Assembly (NCBI GenBank): GCA_035295125.1
Contig: DATGJP010000031.1
Location: forward strand, 1 to 59,257
Source of the DNA: JAICMB01 sp035295125
GTDB taxonomy: Bacteria > Acidobacteriota > Terriglobia > Bryobacterales > Bryobacteraceae
DNA: 59,257 nt
Reading direction: 5' to 3'
The notes under the pieces are model-generated. The model was not told the origin of the DNA. It saw only the letters and a program-made list of their open reading frames with translations, and made no database searches. The translations under genes and the position numbers were made by a program. Positions 17,162 to 26,364 of this stretch are shown piece by piece (the stretch's first letter is position 1; each line of letters starts with the position of its first letter).

Positions 17162-19219
17162 ATGAACCAGTGGGTGAACAATGTCACACGAGCGACGTTC
17201 CGGGGGGCCGTCGCGGGATTGGTTCTTTGGAGCTTGGCCGCTCCGGCTATGGCTCAATGGCGGCGTCCAGCGAGCTTTGGGCCGCACAAGAAAGCATTCG
17301 GGCATCAACATCGGACATTCAAAGCTCTGAGGCCGGATCAGAAGCTGGACTGGAAAAGCGTGATCCGCACTAAAGTGAGCGGCGACACCGCAAAAAGCGT
17401 TCTGAACGGCAATTACTTCGTCCGCGAAGTGCTGTTATCCGATTATGACTATGCAACCGGGCAACCGTCGCGCGCCCGCAGCATTACGGGTTTAGTGACC
17501 TTCGATGGCCAGGGCGCCTACGCTTTCACCGGCGTACTGATGGATACGCTCGCGGGGGGACAGGCACAAAACTACACTTCCTCGGGTCAGTACGTCGTGT
17601 ACTCCCAAGGCATGCTCATCATGGACAACATCATCGACGGCAGTGATACCGATTTCGGCGGGGTCGGAACTTTCGGCCCTTCGGCGTTCGTCGCGAGCGC
17701 TACGGAAGGTCTTAATAACGACATCCTGGTGGGCGTCCCAATGCCGTCGACCGGCTCGCTTTCTACTGTCGCCGGGAATTATCGCGCGGGATACATCGAC
17801 TTCCTCCAGGGCGACATGACCCGGGTTCGGGATGCTTCTTTTGCGTTGAACGCCGATGGGCAGGGGAATGTCGACACGGTTTCCGTTACGGGATTTGCGG
17901 TCGATCGGGGCAGCGTTGGTCTCAGCCAGAATATCTCGGGTGTCAATTACGTCGTCGACCCGGCGACCGCGCTCGGCGCCATGAGTTTTGGCGACCCCAA
18001 TTCAAATCAACTCATTAGTGGAACCAAAATATTCGTGTTGTCGCAGGACGGAAACCTGCTGGTCGGGGGCGATCCGAATGGCTTCGACGTGCTCGTAGCG
18101 ACGCCTCCCGGCTCGGGCTCAAATGCGACCGCTTCCTATAACGGGACGTATTACTATGCCATGATGGCCGACGACGCCTCGAATCTTCCCTCCTATAGCG
18201 ATATTTCGACGGCTTACGGCACGGATCGATCCGACGGTTCCGGCGTCTCGATTACGCATCAGCGCTACGACGACATTTATTACTTCCCCTACGACTACAC
18301 TGCCGACGCGAACCCCACTTTCGACTCCACGGGAATTTATCAGACGAGCTATGTCCTGGAGATGCTCGGAGCGCAGGGTCATGCAGTCATTGGAGTGGGA
18401 AGTGGCAGTTACTATACGCTTTTGATTCTGTTGCAGTCCCAGCCATATGCCGGAACCGGGATTTTCGTAGACCCACAAAGCGTTTCGAACTCCGCCAACC
18501 ATGCTCCGGTAACCAATCCGATCGCCCCCGGAGAGATTATTACGCTCCAGGGCTCAGGATTCGCGACTGACTTCTTCCCGCCGCCGGGCCAGGTTCTGTC
18601 GCCGCCGTTTCTTCCGTTATTGGGTGGAGTGACGGTGACCGTGAACAACAGGCCGGCTCCGCTGATGAGTGTCTCACCGACCCAGATCACCTTCATCGCT
18701 CCGTTCGGCACAGGAGGCACCGACAGCAGCCCTGAGTATTTCGCGACCATTCAGGTGAACGCCGGCGGCACGGATGCAAATCCGGTCACCCTCTTCACAA
18801 CTGTTGCGGCTCCAGGAGTAGTGACGACTGGCAACGACGGAGTCAGTCTTGGCTTCGTCAAGAAAGCTTCCGATGCGTCCACGGTTTCCACCGACAACCC
18901 TGTGAGGCCTGGAGATAACATCGTGATCTACTGCACCGGACTCGGTCAGGTAAGCCCGCCGGTGGGGGACGGTGTTGCGGCGGCATCGAATCCCGCGAGC
19001 GTCGTGAATGCGAATGTGTATGCCTATATTGATGGAGTCCCCGCGCCGGCCGGCTTACCGATCCTGCTTCCGGGAACTGCGGGACTGTACCAGGTGAATC
19101 TCCAGGTGCCGGTCGGCGTCACGCGCGGAGCGATCGTCTACCTCGACGTCGAGGTGGATGACAGCCAGAACAACACGATCGCTTACACCTCGGAAGCCAA
19201 GATTCCGATCGCACAGTAG
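17162..19219 (+). CDS. Secreted protein with Solibacter-type (TIGR03437-like) C-terminal domain
   Basis: ATG at 17162, behind AAGGAGAGATAGGA, gives 685 residues with a signal peptide (AVAGLVLWSLAAPAMAQ). An upstream extension to 16907 is open but has no start support. Residues ~55-430 form a Gly/Asp/Tyr-rich beta-structure without a recognised enzyme motif (VLLSDYDYATGQPSRARSI, TFDGQGAYAFTG). From ~440 comes the domain typical of Solibacter paralogs: VSNSANHAPVTNPIAPGEIITLQGSGF, then VTVNNRPAPLMSVSPTQITFIAPF, GDNIVIYCTGLGQVSPPVGDG and GLYQVNLQVPVGVTRG. This domain is a strong hint of the host lineage. It probably acts at the cell surface or outside the cell. Function unknown. Confidence 0.85.
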   Translation: MNQWVNNVTRATFRGAVAGLVLWSLAAPAMAQWRRPASFGPHKKAFGHQHRTFKALRPDQKLDWKSVIRTKVSGDTAKSVLNGNYFVREVLLSDYDYATGQPSRARSITGLVTFDGQGAYAFTGVLMDTLAGGQAQNYTSSGQYVVYSQGMLIMDNIIDGSDTDFGGVGTFGPSAFVASATEGLNNDILVGVPMPSTGSLSTVAGNYRAGYIDFLQGDMTRVRDASFALNADGQGNVDTVSVTGFAVDRGSVGLSQNISGVNYVVDPATALGAMSFGDPNSNQLISGTKIFVLSQDGNLLVGGDPNGFDVLVATPPGSGSNATASYNGTYYYAMMADDASNLPSYSDISTAYGTDRSDGSGVSITHQRYDDIYYFPYDYTADANPTFDSTGIYQTSYVLEMLGAQGHAVIGVGSGSYYTLLILLQSQPYAGTGIFVDPQSVSNSANHAPVTNPIAPGEIITLQGSGFATDFFPPPGQVLSPPFLPLLGGVTVTVNNRPAPLMSVSPTQITFIAPFGTGGTDSSPEYFATIQVNAGGTDANPVTLFTTVAAPGVVTTGNDGVSLGFVKKASDASTVSTDNPVRPGDNIVIYCTGLGQVSPPVGDGVAAASNPASVVNANVYAYIDGVPAPAGLPILLPGTAGLYQVNLQVPVGVTRGAIVYLDVEVDDSQNNTIAYTSEAKIPIAQ

Positions 19220-19233
19220 GGTATATGCTGCCT

Positions 19234-19270
19234 GGTGGCGCAGGCGGTTTCGCCTGCGTGTTCCCGCTGA
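19234..19270 (+). repeat. Dispersed intergenic element, copy C
   Basis: GGTGGCG followed by CAGGCGGTTTCGCCTG (19241-19256) and TTCCCGCTGAGG lies 14 nt after a stop codon and before a convergent gene. CAGGCG and CGCCTG pair around GTTT. It is the cleanest copy of the core. Confidence 0.65.
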
Positions 19271-19299
19271 GGCGACGCGGAGTTTTCGATCGTGCCGAT

Positions 19300-20025
19300 T
19301 CACGTCTTTACCATGCCGCGCAGGCGGAGGGCGTCCTGCGCGGCATAGCCCGCCTGATCGTTATCGAAATAGACGTATATCGCCTTCAGCCGGCGCCGCC
19401 ACGTTCGTATCCGCGCGGCCCATTCCCGTAAGGCCGCGTCATCATAGCTGCCCTGATACTTGCCGCCGGGGCCATGCAGCCTCACGTATGCGAAGTTTGC
19501 CGTCACCTCGAGAGGAGACTGAAACCCCGCGAGGTGGAAGATGCAGTACGCCGACTTATGCTTGCGAAGAAGATCAAAAACTTCTCGTGTGTTCCAGGTC
19601 TCGTTGCGAAACTCAAATGCGTAGCGATGGCCGCTTGGCAGCGCCGTCAGGAAGGCCGCAAAACGCTCCAGGTTCACCTGCCATTTCGGCGGGAGCTGAA
19701 ACAGGACCGGGCCAAGCTTGCGCTTGAGCGTGTCCACCGCAGGCATCAGACGTTCCAGTGCCGGTTCTGGGTCCTTCAGCTTCTTGTTGTGCGTTATAAA
19801 CCGGCTGCCCTTCACCGCAAAGCGAAAGTCGGAGGGAACTGCATCGCGCCAGGCGGCAAACGTTTCGGGTTTCGGTAATCGGTAAAAGCTGTTGTTGACC
19901 TCGACAGTATCGAAGTGGTCGACATAGAAAGGGAACATCTGCGCGGCCGGCGTTTTTTTTGGATAGAAAGGCCCGCGCCAATGTTTATACTGCCAGCCTG
20001 ACGTCCCGATACGGATCTCGCACAC
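19300..20025 (-). CDS. DUF72 (YecE-like) family protein
   Basis: The 241-residue protein has the family's opening IRIGTSGWQYKHWRGPFYPK, then FDTVEVNNSFYRLPKPETFAAW, FRFAVKGSRFITHNKKL, GPVLFQLPPKW, YAFEFRNETW and YVRLHGP, ending in YVYFDNDQAGYAAQDALRL. These match DUF72 in length and order. The fold is a TIM barrel with conserved acidic and Arg residues suggesting an enzyme, but no reaction has been established that I know of. It is monocistronic, convergent with the gene before it and divergent from the next. Confidence 0.93.
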   Translation of the reverse strand: MCEIRIGTSGWQYKHWRGPFYPKKTPAAQMFPFYVDHFDTVEVNNSFYRLPKPETFAAWRDAVPSDFRFAVKGSRFITHNKKLKDPEPALERLMPAVDTLKRKLGPVLFQLPPKWQVNLERFAAFLTALPSGHRYAFEFRNETWNTREVFDLLRKHKSAYCIFHLAGFQSPLEVTANFAYVRLHGPGGKYQGSYDDAALREWAARIRTWRRRLKAIYVYFDNDQAGYAAQDALRLRGMVKT

Positions 20026-20069
20026 CCGAAAATTAGACGCTCCGCGCCTTCATGTTACGCTCAGGTTTT

Positions 20070-20528
20070 ATGCAGGTTGCTGACATTTTCCTGGGACTCG
20101 GCGAACCCTCAGTGGCCGAGCTCCTGCGCACCATTTCTTTGGGGAAGCTGAAGACGTTCCAGCTTTACGAGCGGCTGAAGACCAGGCTGCACGTAACGAA
20201 GCTGAACACCGAAACGCTCCGCAAGATCGGTCCGCGCGTGTGGGAGCGTCTTTCGGGCCATGACGAAGAGTTCGCCACAGAGCTTTCGCAGGCAGTCCTG
20301 GTATCCCACATGGACATGATCAAGCTGGTGCTCGACGCGCTCGGAATCCCTCACGAAGATGGCTTCTTCGCCAAGGACATCGATGGGGCCAAGTACCTCA
20401 CCGAAGGTTGGCAGGAGCGTGTTTTCGATCAGTTTCAGGGCACGTTTCCGCGGTCCTTACTGCTGTTCTATATCAACCACCTGGGGTTGGAATTATTAAA
20501 GCAGGAGCAGGTCTACTCGCCGGCGTGA
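20070..20528 (+). CDS. Conserved hypothetical protein
   Basis: ATG at 20070 gives 152 residues (ATG at 20052 would add six). It is helical and cytoplasmic, with no signal peptide: VAELLRTISLGKLKTFQLYERLKTRLHVTKLNTETLRKIGPRVWERL, then HMDMIKLVLDALGIPHEDGFFAKD and GWQERVFDQFQGTFPRSLLLFYINHLGLELLK. I recognise no family. Codon use and GC content look like those of its neighbours. It is convergent with the giant gene, separated by a perfect hairpin. Confidence 0.7.
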   Translation: MQVADIFLGLGEPSVAELLRTISLGKLKTFQLYERLKTRLHVTKLNTETLRKIGPRVWERLSGHDEEFATELSQAVLVSHMDMIKLVLDALGIPHEDGFFAKDIDGAKYLTEGWQERVFDQFQGTFPRSLLLFYINHLGLELLKQEQVYSPA

Positions 20529-20580
20529 GCAGAGACGAATAACCTCATTGGCCCCCGGTCCACGAAAGTCGATGAAAACC

Positions 20581-20608
20581 CGTAACGCAGCCTTCAGGCT
20601 GCGTTACG
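20581..20608 (-). terminator. Perfect 12-bp hairpin between convergent genes
   Basis: CGTAACGCAGCC-TTCA-GGCTGCGTTACG forms a 12-bp stem. On the minus strand it follows the stop of the giant gene by 28 nt and is followed by GGTTTTC, so it most likely ends that transcript. Confidence 0.6.
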
Positions 20609-20636
20609 GCCATGGCGACAGGCTGATGCCGAGGGA

Positions 20637-23600
20637 TCACGGCGCGAAATAACCATTCACATCGATGATGAGATCCGTCGGGTTCGTCACGAAAACGTTA
20701 ATCGCCCCGTTCGTACCAGCCGGAACAATTGCCGCGTTCGCGACCACTTTACCCAGAAACGAGTTCAGCGTGGACACTAACGGCTGCGTTACCCCGGCCG
20801 GCCACGTCGTCAGATAGTTCAAGGGCCCCTGTGGCACCACGGTCATGTTCACTGAGTACGCTTGAGCCGCCGATGGTATCGCGCAGGAACTTGCCGGAAT
20901 TACGAATGGCCGCGTCGATTGCCCTGCAAGCAAAGGTGACCCGAATTGTCCCGAGAACCCATTGCCTCGCGTATCGGCGACACGGCAAGGTGAGGCTGCG
21001 TAGAAATACAGCGCTCCCTGGCCGCCCGCCGGTGCGAAATAGCCGTTGATGTCAATGATCACGTCACTGGGGTTAGAGACGTAGACATCGATCGCGCCGC
21101 CCGTTCCCGCGGGCACGATAGCGGCGTTCGCCACCACGCGACCGTCGAACGAATTCAAGGTCGAAACCACCGGCTGGTTTTGTCCAGCCGGCCACGCTGA
21201 TAAATACGTGAGCGGGCCCGGTGGAACCACCGTCATGTTCAGTGAATACGCTTGCGCCGATGATGGAATGTTACAGCTACTGTTGGGTATCGTGAACCCA
21301 CGCGTTTGACCGCCCGTCATCCCGGGGCCACCAAAAGGACCCGCCGGACTGCGGGTGTCCGCAACGCGGCAGGGCGGCGCCGGATAGAACGCCAAGGCAC
21401 CAGGACTACCTAGAGGAGCAAAGTAACCGTTGATGTCGATGATGACATCCGAAGCATCACTCACGAAAACGCTGATCTGACCGTTCGAGCCCGGCGGAAC
21501 AATGGCTGCATTTGCGACCACGGCTCCATCGAACGAATTCAGCGTGGAGACGAACGGTTGTGCCTGTCCTGTGGGCCAGATTGTGAGATATGTCAATGGC
21601 GCAGGCGGCACCACGGTGATGTTGAGTGCGTATGCCTGAGCGTTCGCCGGAATGCCGGACGCGCATGAACTGGAGAGAACAGGGATGGCCCGGCTCGATC
21701 TGGCAGCAAGCTGCGGCGGCCCAAAGGACCCGCTTTTTCCAGACCCCGCGCGCGTATCCATGATCCGGCAAGGAGTCAGCGGATAGAATGCCAGGCCATT
21801 CGTGGAAAAGGTGCCGCCCTGGTTGATCGTAAACGTCAGACCTGCGATCGTAATGGAGCCGACCCGTGAAATGTTGTAGTTTGGAGCGACCGAATAACTT
21901 ACCGTTCCATTGCCCGTACCGGTCGCGCCTGCCGTAACCGTGATCCAATCGGGGTTGTTACTGGTTGCAGTCCAGGCCGCGCCGGCCGATGGCGCCGTGA
22001 CAGTGACCGTTCCCATGCCTCCGCCGGCGCCAACGTTCGTCGACAAGGACGACAAACCAAACGGCGAGGCCGTGCTGGAAATTGTCGTGGTCGCGTCCGC
22101 AAACGTCTTCGCAGGCTGCACATTGCCCGCGCTATCGGTCGCGATGCTATAGAACCCATACGTATGTCCGGGTTGGCCCGTGAAGGTCGCCGACGTGGCT
22201 GTCACACCGCTCTGCCATAACGTGAACGGACCGCCGTTGTCGGAGAAGTAAACTTTGTAGCTGGCAATTCCTGATCCCACGTCCGATCCGGACCAGGAAA
22301 CCGTAAATGCGGCCTGCGATTCCGAACTCGGGAGCGCCTGCACCGAACTCACCGGCGGCGTGGCATCGATCGTGTTCGTCCAGGTCGGTGTGTTGATCGG
22401 CGCGTTGGCGTCGAAGACGACAATCGCCATGTTGCTGATCTGAGTACCGGTAGCGAGCCCACTCTTGGGTATCACGCTGAAGATAACGGTTCCCTGCCCT
22501 TTCACGCCGTCGGTGTCCGGCGGAAGGAATCCAACGGTGGGGTCGGAAGGCGGCAGTCCCGTGGACGGATCGATGGACGTGAACGTCCACTTCAACAGCC
22601 CTGTCGTGGGATTCAAACTGCCCTGAATGCGGACAGACAGGCTGGAGCTGATGCTGACCGTGCTGCTGTAGCTGTTTGTCCCCGACGGCAGATTGATTGT
22701 GGTGTTTCCGAATGAGATCGCTCCCAAGGTGACCGTATTCAAATCCAGCTTGCTGGTATCGAGTTGGTCGGTCACCACGACTTGTGCGGCGGGCAGGGTA
22801 GCCGTGGGTTGATTCTCGAATCCTATGCTATAGGAGATCGGCTTTGCGGGAGTGACGTAATGATTCGTGCTGGCGTCGCCCATGCTGCCGCTCTTCTCAT
22901 TCGGGTCGATTGCTCCCTGGGTAACGAATTTGAGAATCGCTTTCTGATACTTCTGGCCGCCGCAATCGCCCAGCGCCAGCCACGCGTTAAGGGCCGCGCC
23001 GGCCGCTTGTCCGACGCCCGGGACCAGTCCGAGACAGTTCGGAACGATGTTTTGAGCGAGCCACCACGCGAATCCACTGCCGTTGTACATCGGGTTCGGC
23101 AGCGAGCCGTCGAAGCCCCCCAGACTCGCGCCGATGAGCACCCTGACTGTGCTTGCACCGATGCAACCCGGAACGCCGAAAGCATTTCCCAGCACGCCCA
23201 CGATGTCGTTGAAACAAGCGAGTGCGTTAGGGCCGCCGGAACTCGCATTCGTCCGTGGCGAAGAGGCAAATGCCGCCGAAAGGTTGGAACTCGCATCCGA
23301 CAGCGACGCGGAACTGTAGGCCGCGCTCGCGGAAAGACTGACCGGATCGTTCAAAGTAGAATCGATCAACGTAAAACTGTAAGGTGTTACGCTTCCAGCC
23401 GGCACGAAAGGCAAAAAGAGAATCTGGTTGGTTGTGCCACCTTGCGTGATTGTGGGCGACACGCCGCTGTAGCTGATCGTCCTCCCCCCAGGTAGTGGGG
23501 GCAGCGTCGCGTAGTTGAATGTCACCGTTGCGGTGCTCGGATACGCGACGTTAATCAGAACGCCATAGGCATTGGCATCGCCGGTGTTGCTGACGGTTAG

Positions 23601-26255
23601 CGTAAACGTAGTCGGTGTATTCACGCGAATTGCGGGCCGGCCAACGATATCGACGCTGACCTGTGGTCCAAGACCCGGCTGGACAACCAGCGCGCTCGAC
23701 TTGGTGACAGAGCCGCCGGCGCCGTTCGCCACCACGACATCGTAGTTGCCTGCTGTCGCCCCACTCAACGAGAACGTGCAGGTCATGCTGGTGCCGTTCG
23801 CCGAGACATGAACGGTGCTGGCCTGGATAGTCGTTCCCCCCATCACCAGCGAACAGGTACCGCCGCTTTGAAATCCAGCTCCGGTGACCGTGATGGTGGC
23901 ATCGCCGGCATTCCCGACGCTAACAGGGCTGATTGTTCCCAACGTGCCGGAGCCCAGTACGGTAAGGAAGATGTCGTACAGGTCGGCGTTGGCATCCCCC
24001 TCTGCGAAAGTGGACTGCGCGGCCGTCGGCGTTACCGGGAAATTCGGTGAGTTGGTTTCACTGGCCAGATAGATATTGCCCGCGGCATCGAGCCTGATAC
24101 GGCCCTGACCTTCGATATTGTCGTCCCCCGAGCCGCCGAAATACGTCGAGTACAGCATGGTCGCGCCGTCGGGACTCAACTCGGTCAGGGTTACGTCGTA
24201 TCCGCCCGCGTTCCTGGGCTGCAGTGCGTTCGCCGTCACCGGGAAATCGGTCGACTGCGAGGTCCCGACAATCCAGATGTTGCCGCTCGCATCCCAAACA
24301 CCGTGCCCCCCGTAGTCGAAAAGCGTGCCTCCGAGATATGTACCGTAGATCAGCCTGCTGCCGTCGGCGCTCAACTCCGCAACAAAATTGTCCACTCCGG
24401 CGGTTCCACTACCGCTTAGCTGCTTTGAAATGGCGTTGGCGCTCACCGGGAAGTCGCTGGTTCCGGTGGTTCCCACCATCCATATGTTGCCCTGTGGATC
24501 GAGATGAACCGTAAGCACCCCCTGGTTGCAGTCCGGGAACCCGTTCTGAGCCTCAACGTGGCCGCCGATCACGGTCGAGTAGAGCATCTGCGACAGGTCG
24601 GGACTGAACTTCGTGAGTATCCCAACCGAGTTCGGCGTTGGACTGTTGCGACAGCCGCCGCTGAGGGGGAAAGGCCTCTCGTAGGCGTTCGCGGTGACGG
24701 GGAAATCGGCCGAGTTGGTGGCGGCCCCGAGATATACATTCCCCGCCGGGTCCGATGTCAGATCGACATAGAGGTAATTTTCCTGGCCTTGGCTGGAGCC
24801 ACCAAGAAATGTGAGATACGGGAGCTGCAAAACACCGCTGGAATTGAACTGTGCTTTGGCGACGTAGAGATTGTCGGTGCCGTTTGGGCTGCGCTGGAAG
24901 GCGTTGGCGCTCGCCGGAAGTCCGGGTCCCGAAGCTCCGCCCGCCATCCATAAACTCCCGTCCGAATTGAGCAGGAGCTTGGAGATGCTCTCGTCCGCAG
25001 TTCCACCCAGGAACGTGGAATAGAGCAATTGCGAACCGTCCGGACTGAGTTTGGCCAGGAAGCCATCCCTCCCTCCGCCTCCGAAAGTGTGTTGAAACGC
25101 GTTCGAGGTGACCGGAAAGTCAGCCCCTTGAGTGTAGCCGGCGACGTATATGCTTCCGTCCGAATTGAGGACAATAGACTGTCCCAACGCCGTGCCGGAA
25201 CCTCCCAGAAACGTCGAGTAAAGCAGGGTCCCGGCAGAGTTGAACTTCATGACGACGACGTTGTAGGTGTAAGTCCCGATGGCTCCTCGACGGGTTTGAA
25301 CCGCATTTGCTGTTACCGGAAAGTCTTGCGATGCGGAGTAGCCGGTGAGATAAATGTTGCCCTTCGTGTCCAGCACCATGTCCCAGGCTTCATCGTTGTG
25401 AAGCCCTCCCGCGTAAGTTGAATAAAGCAGATTGATTGCGGGATCGATCACCAGCGGACGGCCTTTGTCATAGCCTGAGAATCGGAACCCCACGGTGCTT
25501 TTACCGGCACTGAAAAACCTGCCTTCCACGAGACGCTTTCCGCGATCAATGTTCTGATAAAGCACCGGGCGATGCAGGCTCGTTTCATGCCGCCCGCTCA
25601 CCACGAGTTCGCCGTGTTCGTTCACGTGGGCTCTGGCGCCGTCCACACGCATGCGGATCCGATCCGGATTACCGCCTGGCGAGACCACGAAGTCGTACTC
25701 CAGCCTGTTCTGGCTTCCATAAAAGAGCAGGTCGATGCCGGGATAGACATTCTTGTAGCGAAGCCGGCTGTAAGTGGTCAGGCCTTGCGCCCATCTCTGA
25801 GGATCATTTCCCCAAAAGAAGCTCACCTTCGCGGGTTGCGCATTGAGGGGTTCGATCAACGGCCGCGTCGTGCCGCCCAGCAGCGTCACCGTTTGTTCGT
25901 CCACGTCGACGGGCGCATCCGCCGCGGGGCCTCCCAACAACACACCCGCGCTCACAGGACTCGCGGACTGCGGTGTAATCCTGGCATCGGTCCTCGGGAT
26001 ACGGAACGTCCGCAAGACAAATGAATCAGCTCGGAACCACGCTTCGAAGCCAGCCCCTTTCGCCTCCCAGAGAACATCCTTGGGCGCCTGGCCACGATTC
26101 GGCAGGAATGCGGCCGTCCGGCGGCCGATGGTGTCCGAGTGTTCGAGAACCGGGAGTTTCGGAGTTTGAGCTGCCAGGGGCTGCGCCCGTAAGGCGACCA
26201 CCACCAGGAGCGCAACGAAAAGGGATTTCACAAGCTGAGTACTACGACGGGCCAT
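20637..26255 (-). CDS. Giant secreted SBBP beta-propeller protein with three C-terminal modules
   Basis: The 1872-residue protein has a signal peptide (LVKSLFVALLVVVALRAQPLAAQ). Next is the domain usually found before SBBP repeats (FLPNRGQAPKDVLWEAKGAGFEAWF). About nine SBBP repeats follow at ~275-770 (LYSTYAGGLHNDEAWDMVLD, GNIYLTGYSASQDFPVT and variants). Then come an IPT/TIG-like domain (~775-860), DUF11-like segments, a block with DPNEKSG and DQLDTSKLDLNTVTLG (~1100-1290), a fibronectin-like domain (PPVSSVQALP, ~1330-1420), a BACON-like domain (WTATSNNPDWITVTAG, ~1440-1490) and three PCRxxDTR...INGYFAP modules to the end. No sorting signal or membrane anchor is seen. It is likely a surface or matrix protein. 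It is divergent from a membrane-anchored TPR regulator 109 bp away. Confidence 0.88.
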   Translation of the reverse strand: MARRSTQLVKSLFVALLVVVALRAQPLAAQTPKLPVLEHSDTIGRRTAAFLPNRGQAPKDVLWEAKGAGFEAWFRADSFVLRTFRIPRTDARITPQSASPVSAGVLLGGPAADAPVDVDEQTVTLLGGTTRPLIEPLNAQPAKVSFFWGNDPQRWAQGLTTYSRLRYKNVYPGIDLLFYGSQNRLEYDFVVSPGGNPDRIRMRVDGARAHVNEHGELVVSGRHETSLHRPVLYQNIDRGKRLVEGRFFSAGKSTVGFRFSGYDKGRPLVIDPAINLLYSTYAGGLHNDEAWDMVLDTKGNIYLTGYSASQDFPVTANAVQTRRGAIGTYTYNVVVMKFNSAGTLLYSTFLGGSGTALGQSIVLNSDGSIYVAGYTQGADFPVTSNAFQHTFGGGGRDGFLAKLSPDGSQLLYSTFLGGTADESISKLLLNSDGSLWMAGGASGPGLPASANAFQRSPNGTDNLYVAKAQFNSSGVLQLPYLTFLGGSSQGQENYLYVDLTSDPAGNVYLGAATNSADFPVTANAYERPFPLSGGCRNSPTPNSVGILTKFSPDLSQMLYSTVIGGHVEAQNGFPDCNQGVLTVHLDPQGNIWMVGTTGTSDFPVSANAISKQLSGSGTAGVDNFVAELSADGSRLIYGTYLGGTLFDYGGHGVWDASGNIWIVGTSQSTDFPVTANALQPRNAGGYDVTLTELSPDGATMLYSTYFGGSGDDNIEGQGRIRLDAAGNIYLASETNSPNFPVTPTAAQSTFAEGDANADLYDIFLTVLGSGTLGTISPVSVGNAGDATITVTGAGFQSGGTCSLVMGGTTIQASTVHVSANGTSMTCTFSLSGATAGNYDVVVANGAGGSVTKSSALVVQPGLGPQVSVDIVGRPAIRVNTPTTFTLTVSNTGDANAYGVLINVAYPSTATVTFNYATLPPLPGGRTISYSGVSPTITQGGTTNQILFLPFVPAGSVTPYSFTLIDSTLNDPVSLSASAAYSSASLSDASSNLSAAFASSPRTNASSGGPNALACFNDIVGVLGNAFGVPGCIGASTVRVLIGASLGGFDGSLPNPMYNGSGFAWWLAQNIVPNCLGLVPGVGQAAGAALNAWLALGDCGGQKYQKAILKFVTQGAIDPNEKSGSMGDASTNHYVTPAKPISYSIGFENQPTATLPAAQVVVTDQLDTSKLDLNTVTLGAISFGNTTINLPSGTNSYSSTVSISSSLSVRIQGSLNPTTGLLKWTFTSIDPSTGLPPSDPTVGFLPPDTDGVKGQGTVIFSVIPKSGLATGTQISNMAIVVFDANAPINTPTWTNTIDATPPVSSVQALPSSESQAAFTVSWSGSDVGSGIASYKVYFSDNGGPFTLWQSGVTATSATFTGQPGHTYGFYSIATDSAGNVQPAKTFADATTTISSTASPFGLSSLSTNVGAGGGMGTVTVTAPSAGAAWTATSNNPDWITVTAGATGTGNGTVSYSVAPNYNISRVGSITIAGLTFTINQGGTFSTNGLAFYPLTPCRIMDTRAGSGKSGSFGPPQLAARSSRAIPVLSSSCASGIPANAQAYALNITVVPPAPLTYLTIWPTGQAQPFVSTLNSFDGAVVANAAIVPPGSNGQISVFVSDASDVIIDINGYFAPLGSPGALAFYPAPPCRVADTRSPAGPFGGPGMTGGQTRGFTIPNSSCNIPSSAQAYSLNMTVVPPGPLTYLSAWPAGQNQPVVSTLNSFDGRVVANAAIVPAGTGGAIDVYVSNPSDVIIDINGYFAPAGGQGALYFYAASPCRVADTRGNGFSGQFGSPLLAGQSTRPFVIPASSCAIPSAAQAYSVNMTVVPQGPLNYLTTWPAGVTQPLVSTLNSFLGKVVANAAIVPAGTNGAINVFVTNPTDLIIDVNGYFAP
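20640..21790 (-). repeat. Three tandem copies of the PCRxxDTR/INGYFAP module
   Basis: Each copy encodes about 125 residues: FYPLTPCRIMDTR or a variant, a Gly/Ser-rich stretch, SSCxIPxxAQAYSLNMTVVPPGPLxYL-like strands, WPAGQxQPxVSTLNSFDG, VVANAAIVPAGTNGAI, VFVSxxxDVIIDINGYFAP. Borders fall near 21012 and 21400. The same module closes the two other giant genes. It resembles the actinobacterial pattern PxRLLDTR...VLNVT...YLTVWP...SNLN...DVxGYF. Confidence 0.85.
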
Positions 26256-26300
26256 AACACCTACTTTGAACGGAAATCATTGGTTTTCAAGAGTAAGTTA

Positions 26301-26342
26301 CGGTTACGAGGACCCGAAATAACGGTTATGGCGTGCTAGAAT
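26301..26342 (+). promoter_or_regulatory. Candidate operator and -10 element of the divergent 26-kb locus
   Basis: CGGTTACG (26301-26308) and CGGTTATG (26323-26330) are direct repeats 22 bp apart, two helical turns. The second lies in a perfect palindrome, ATAAC-G-GTTAT (26319-26329). TAGAAT (26337-26342) is a plausible -10 for the regulator gene, without a good -35. This suits an activator-dependent or autoregulated promoter, but function is inferred. Confidence 0.4.
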
Positions 26343-26364
26343 GTGACACGCTGCCGGTTGTAGC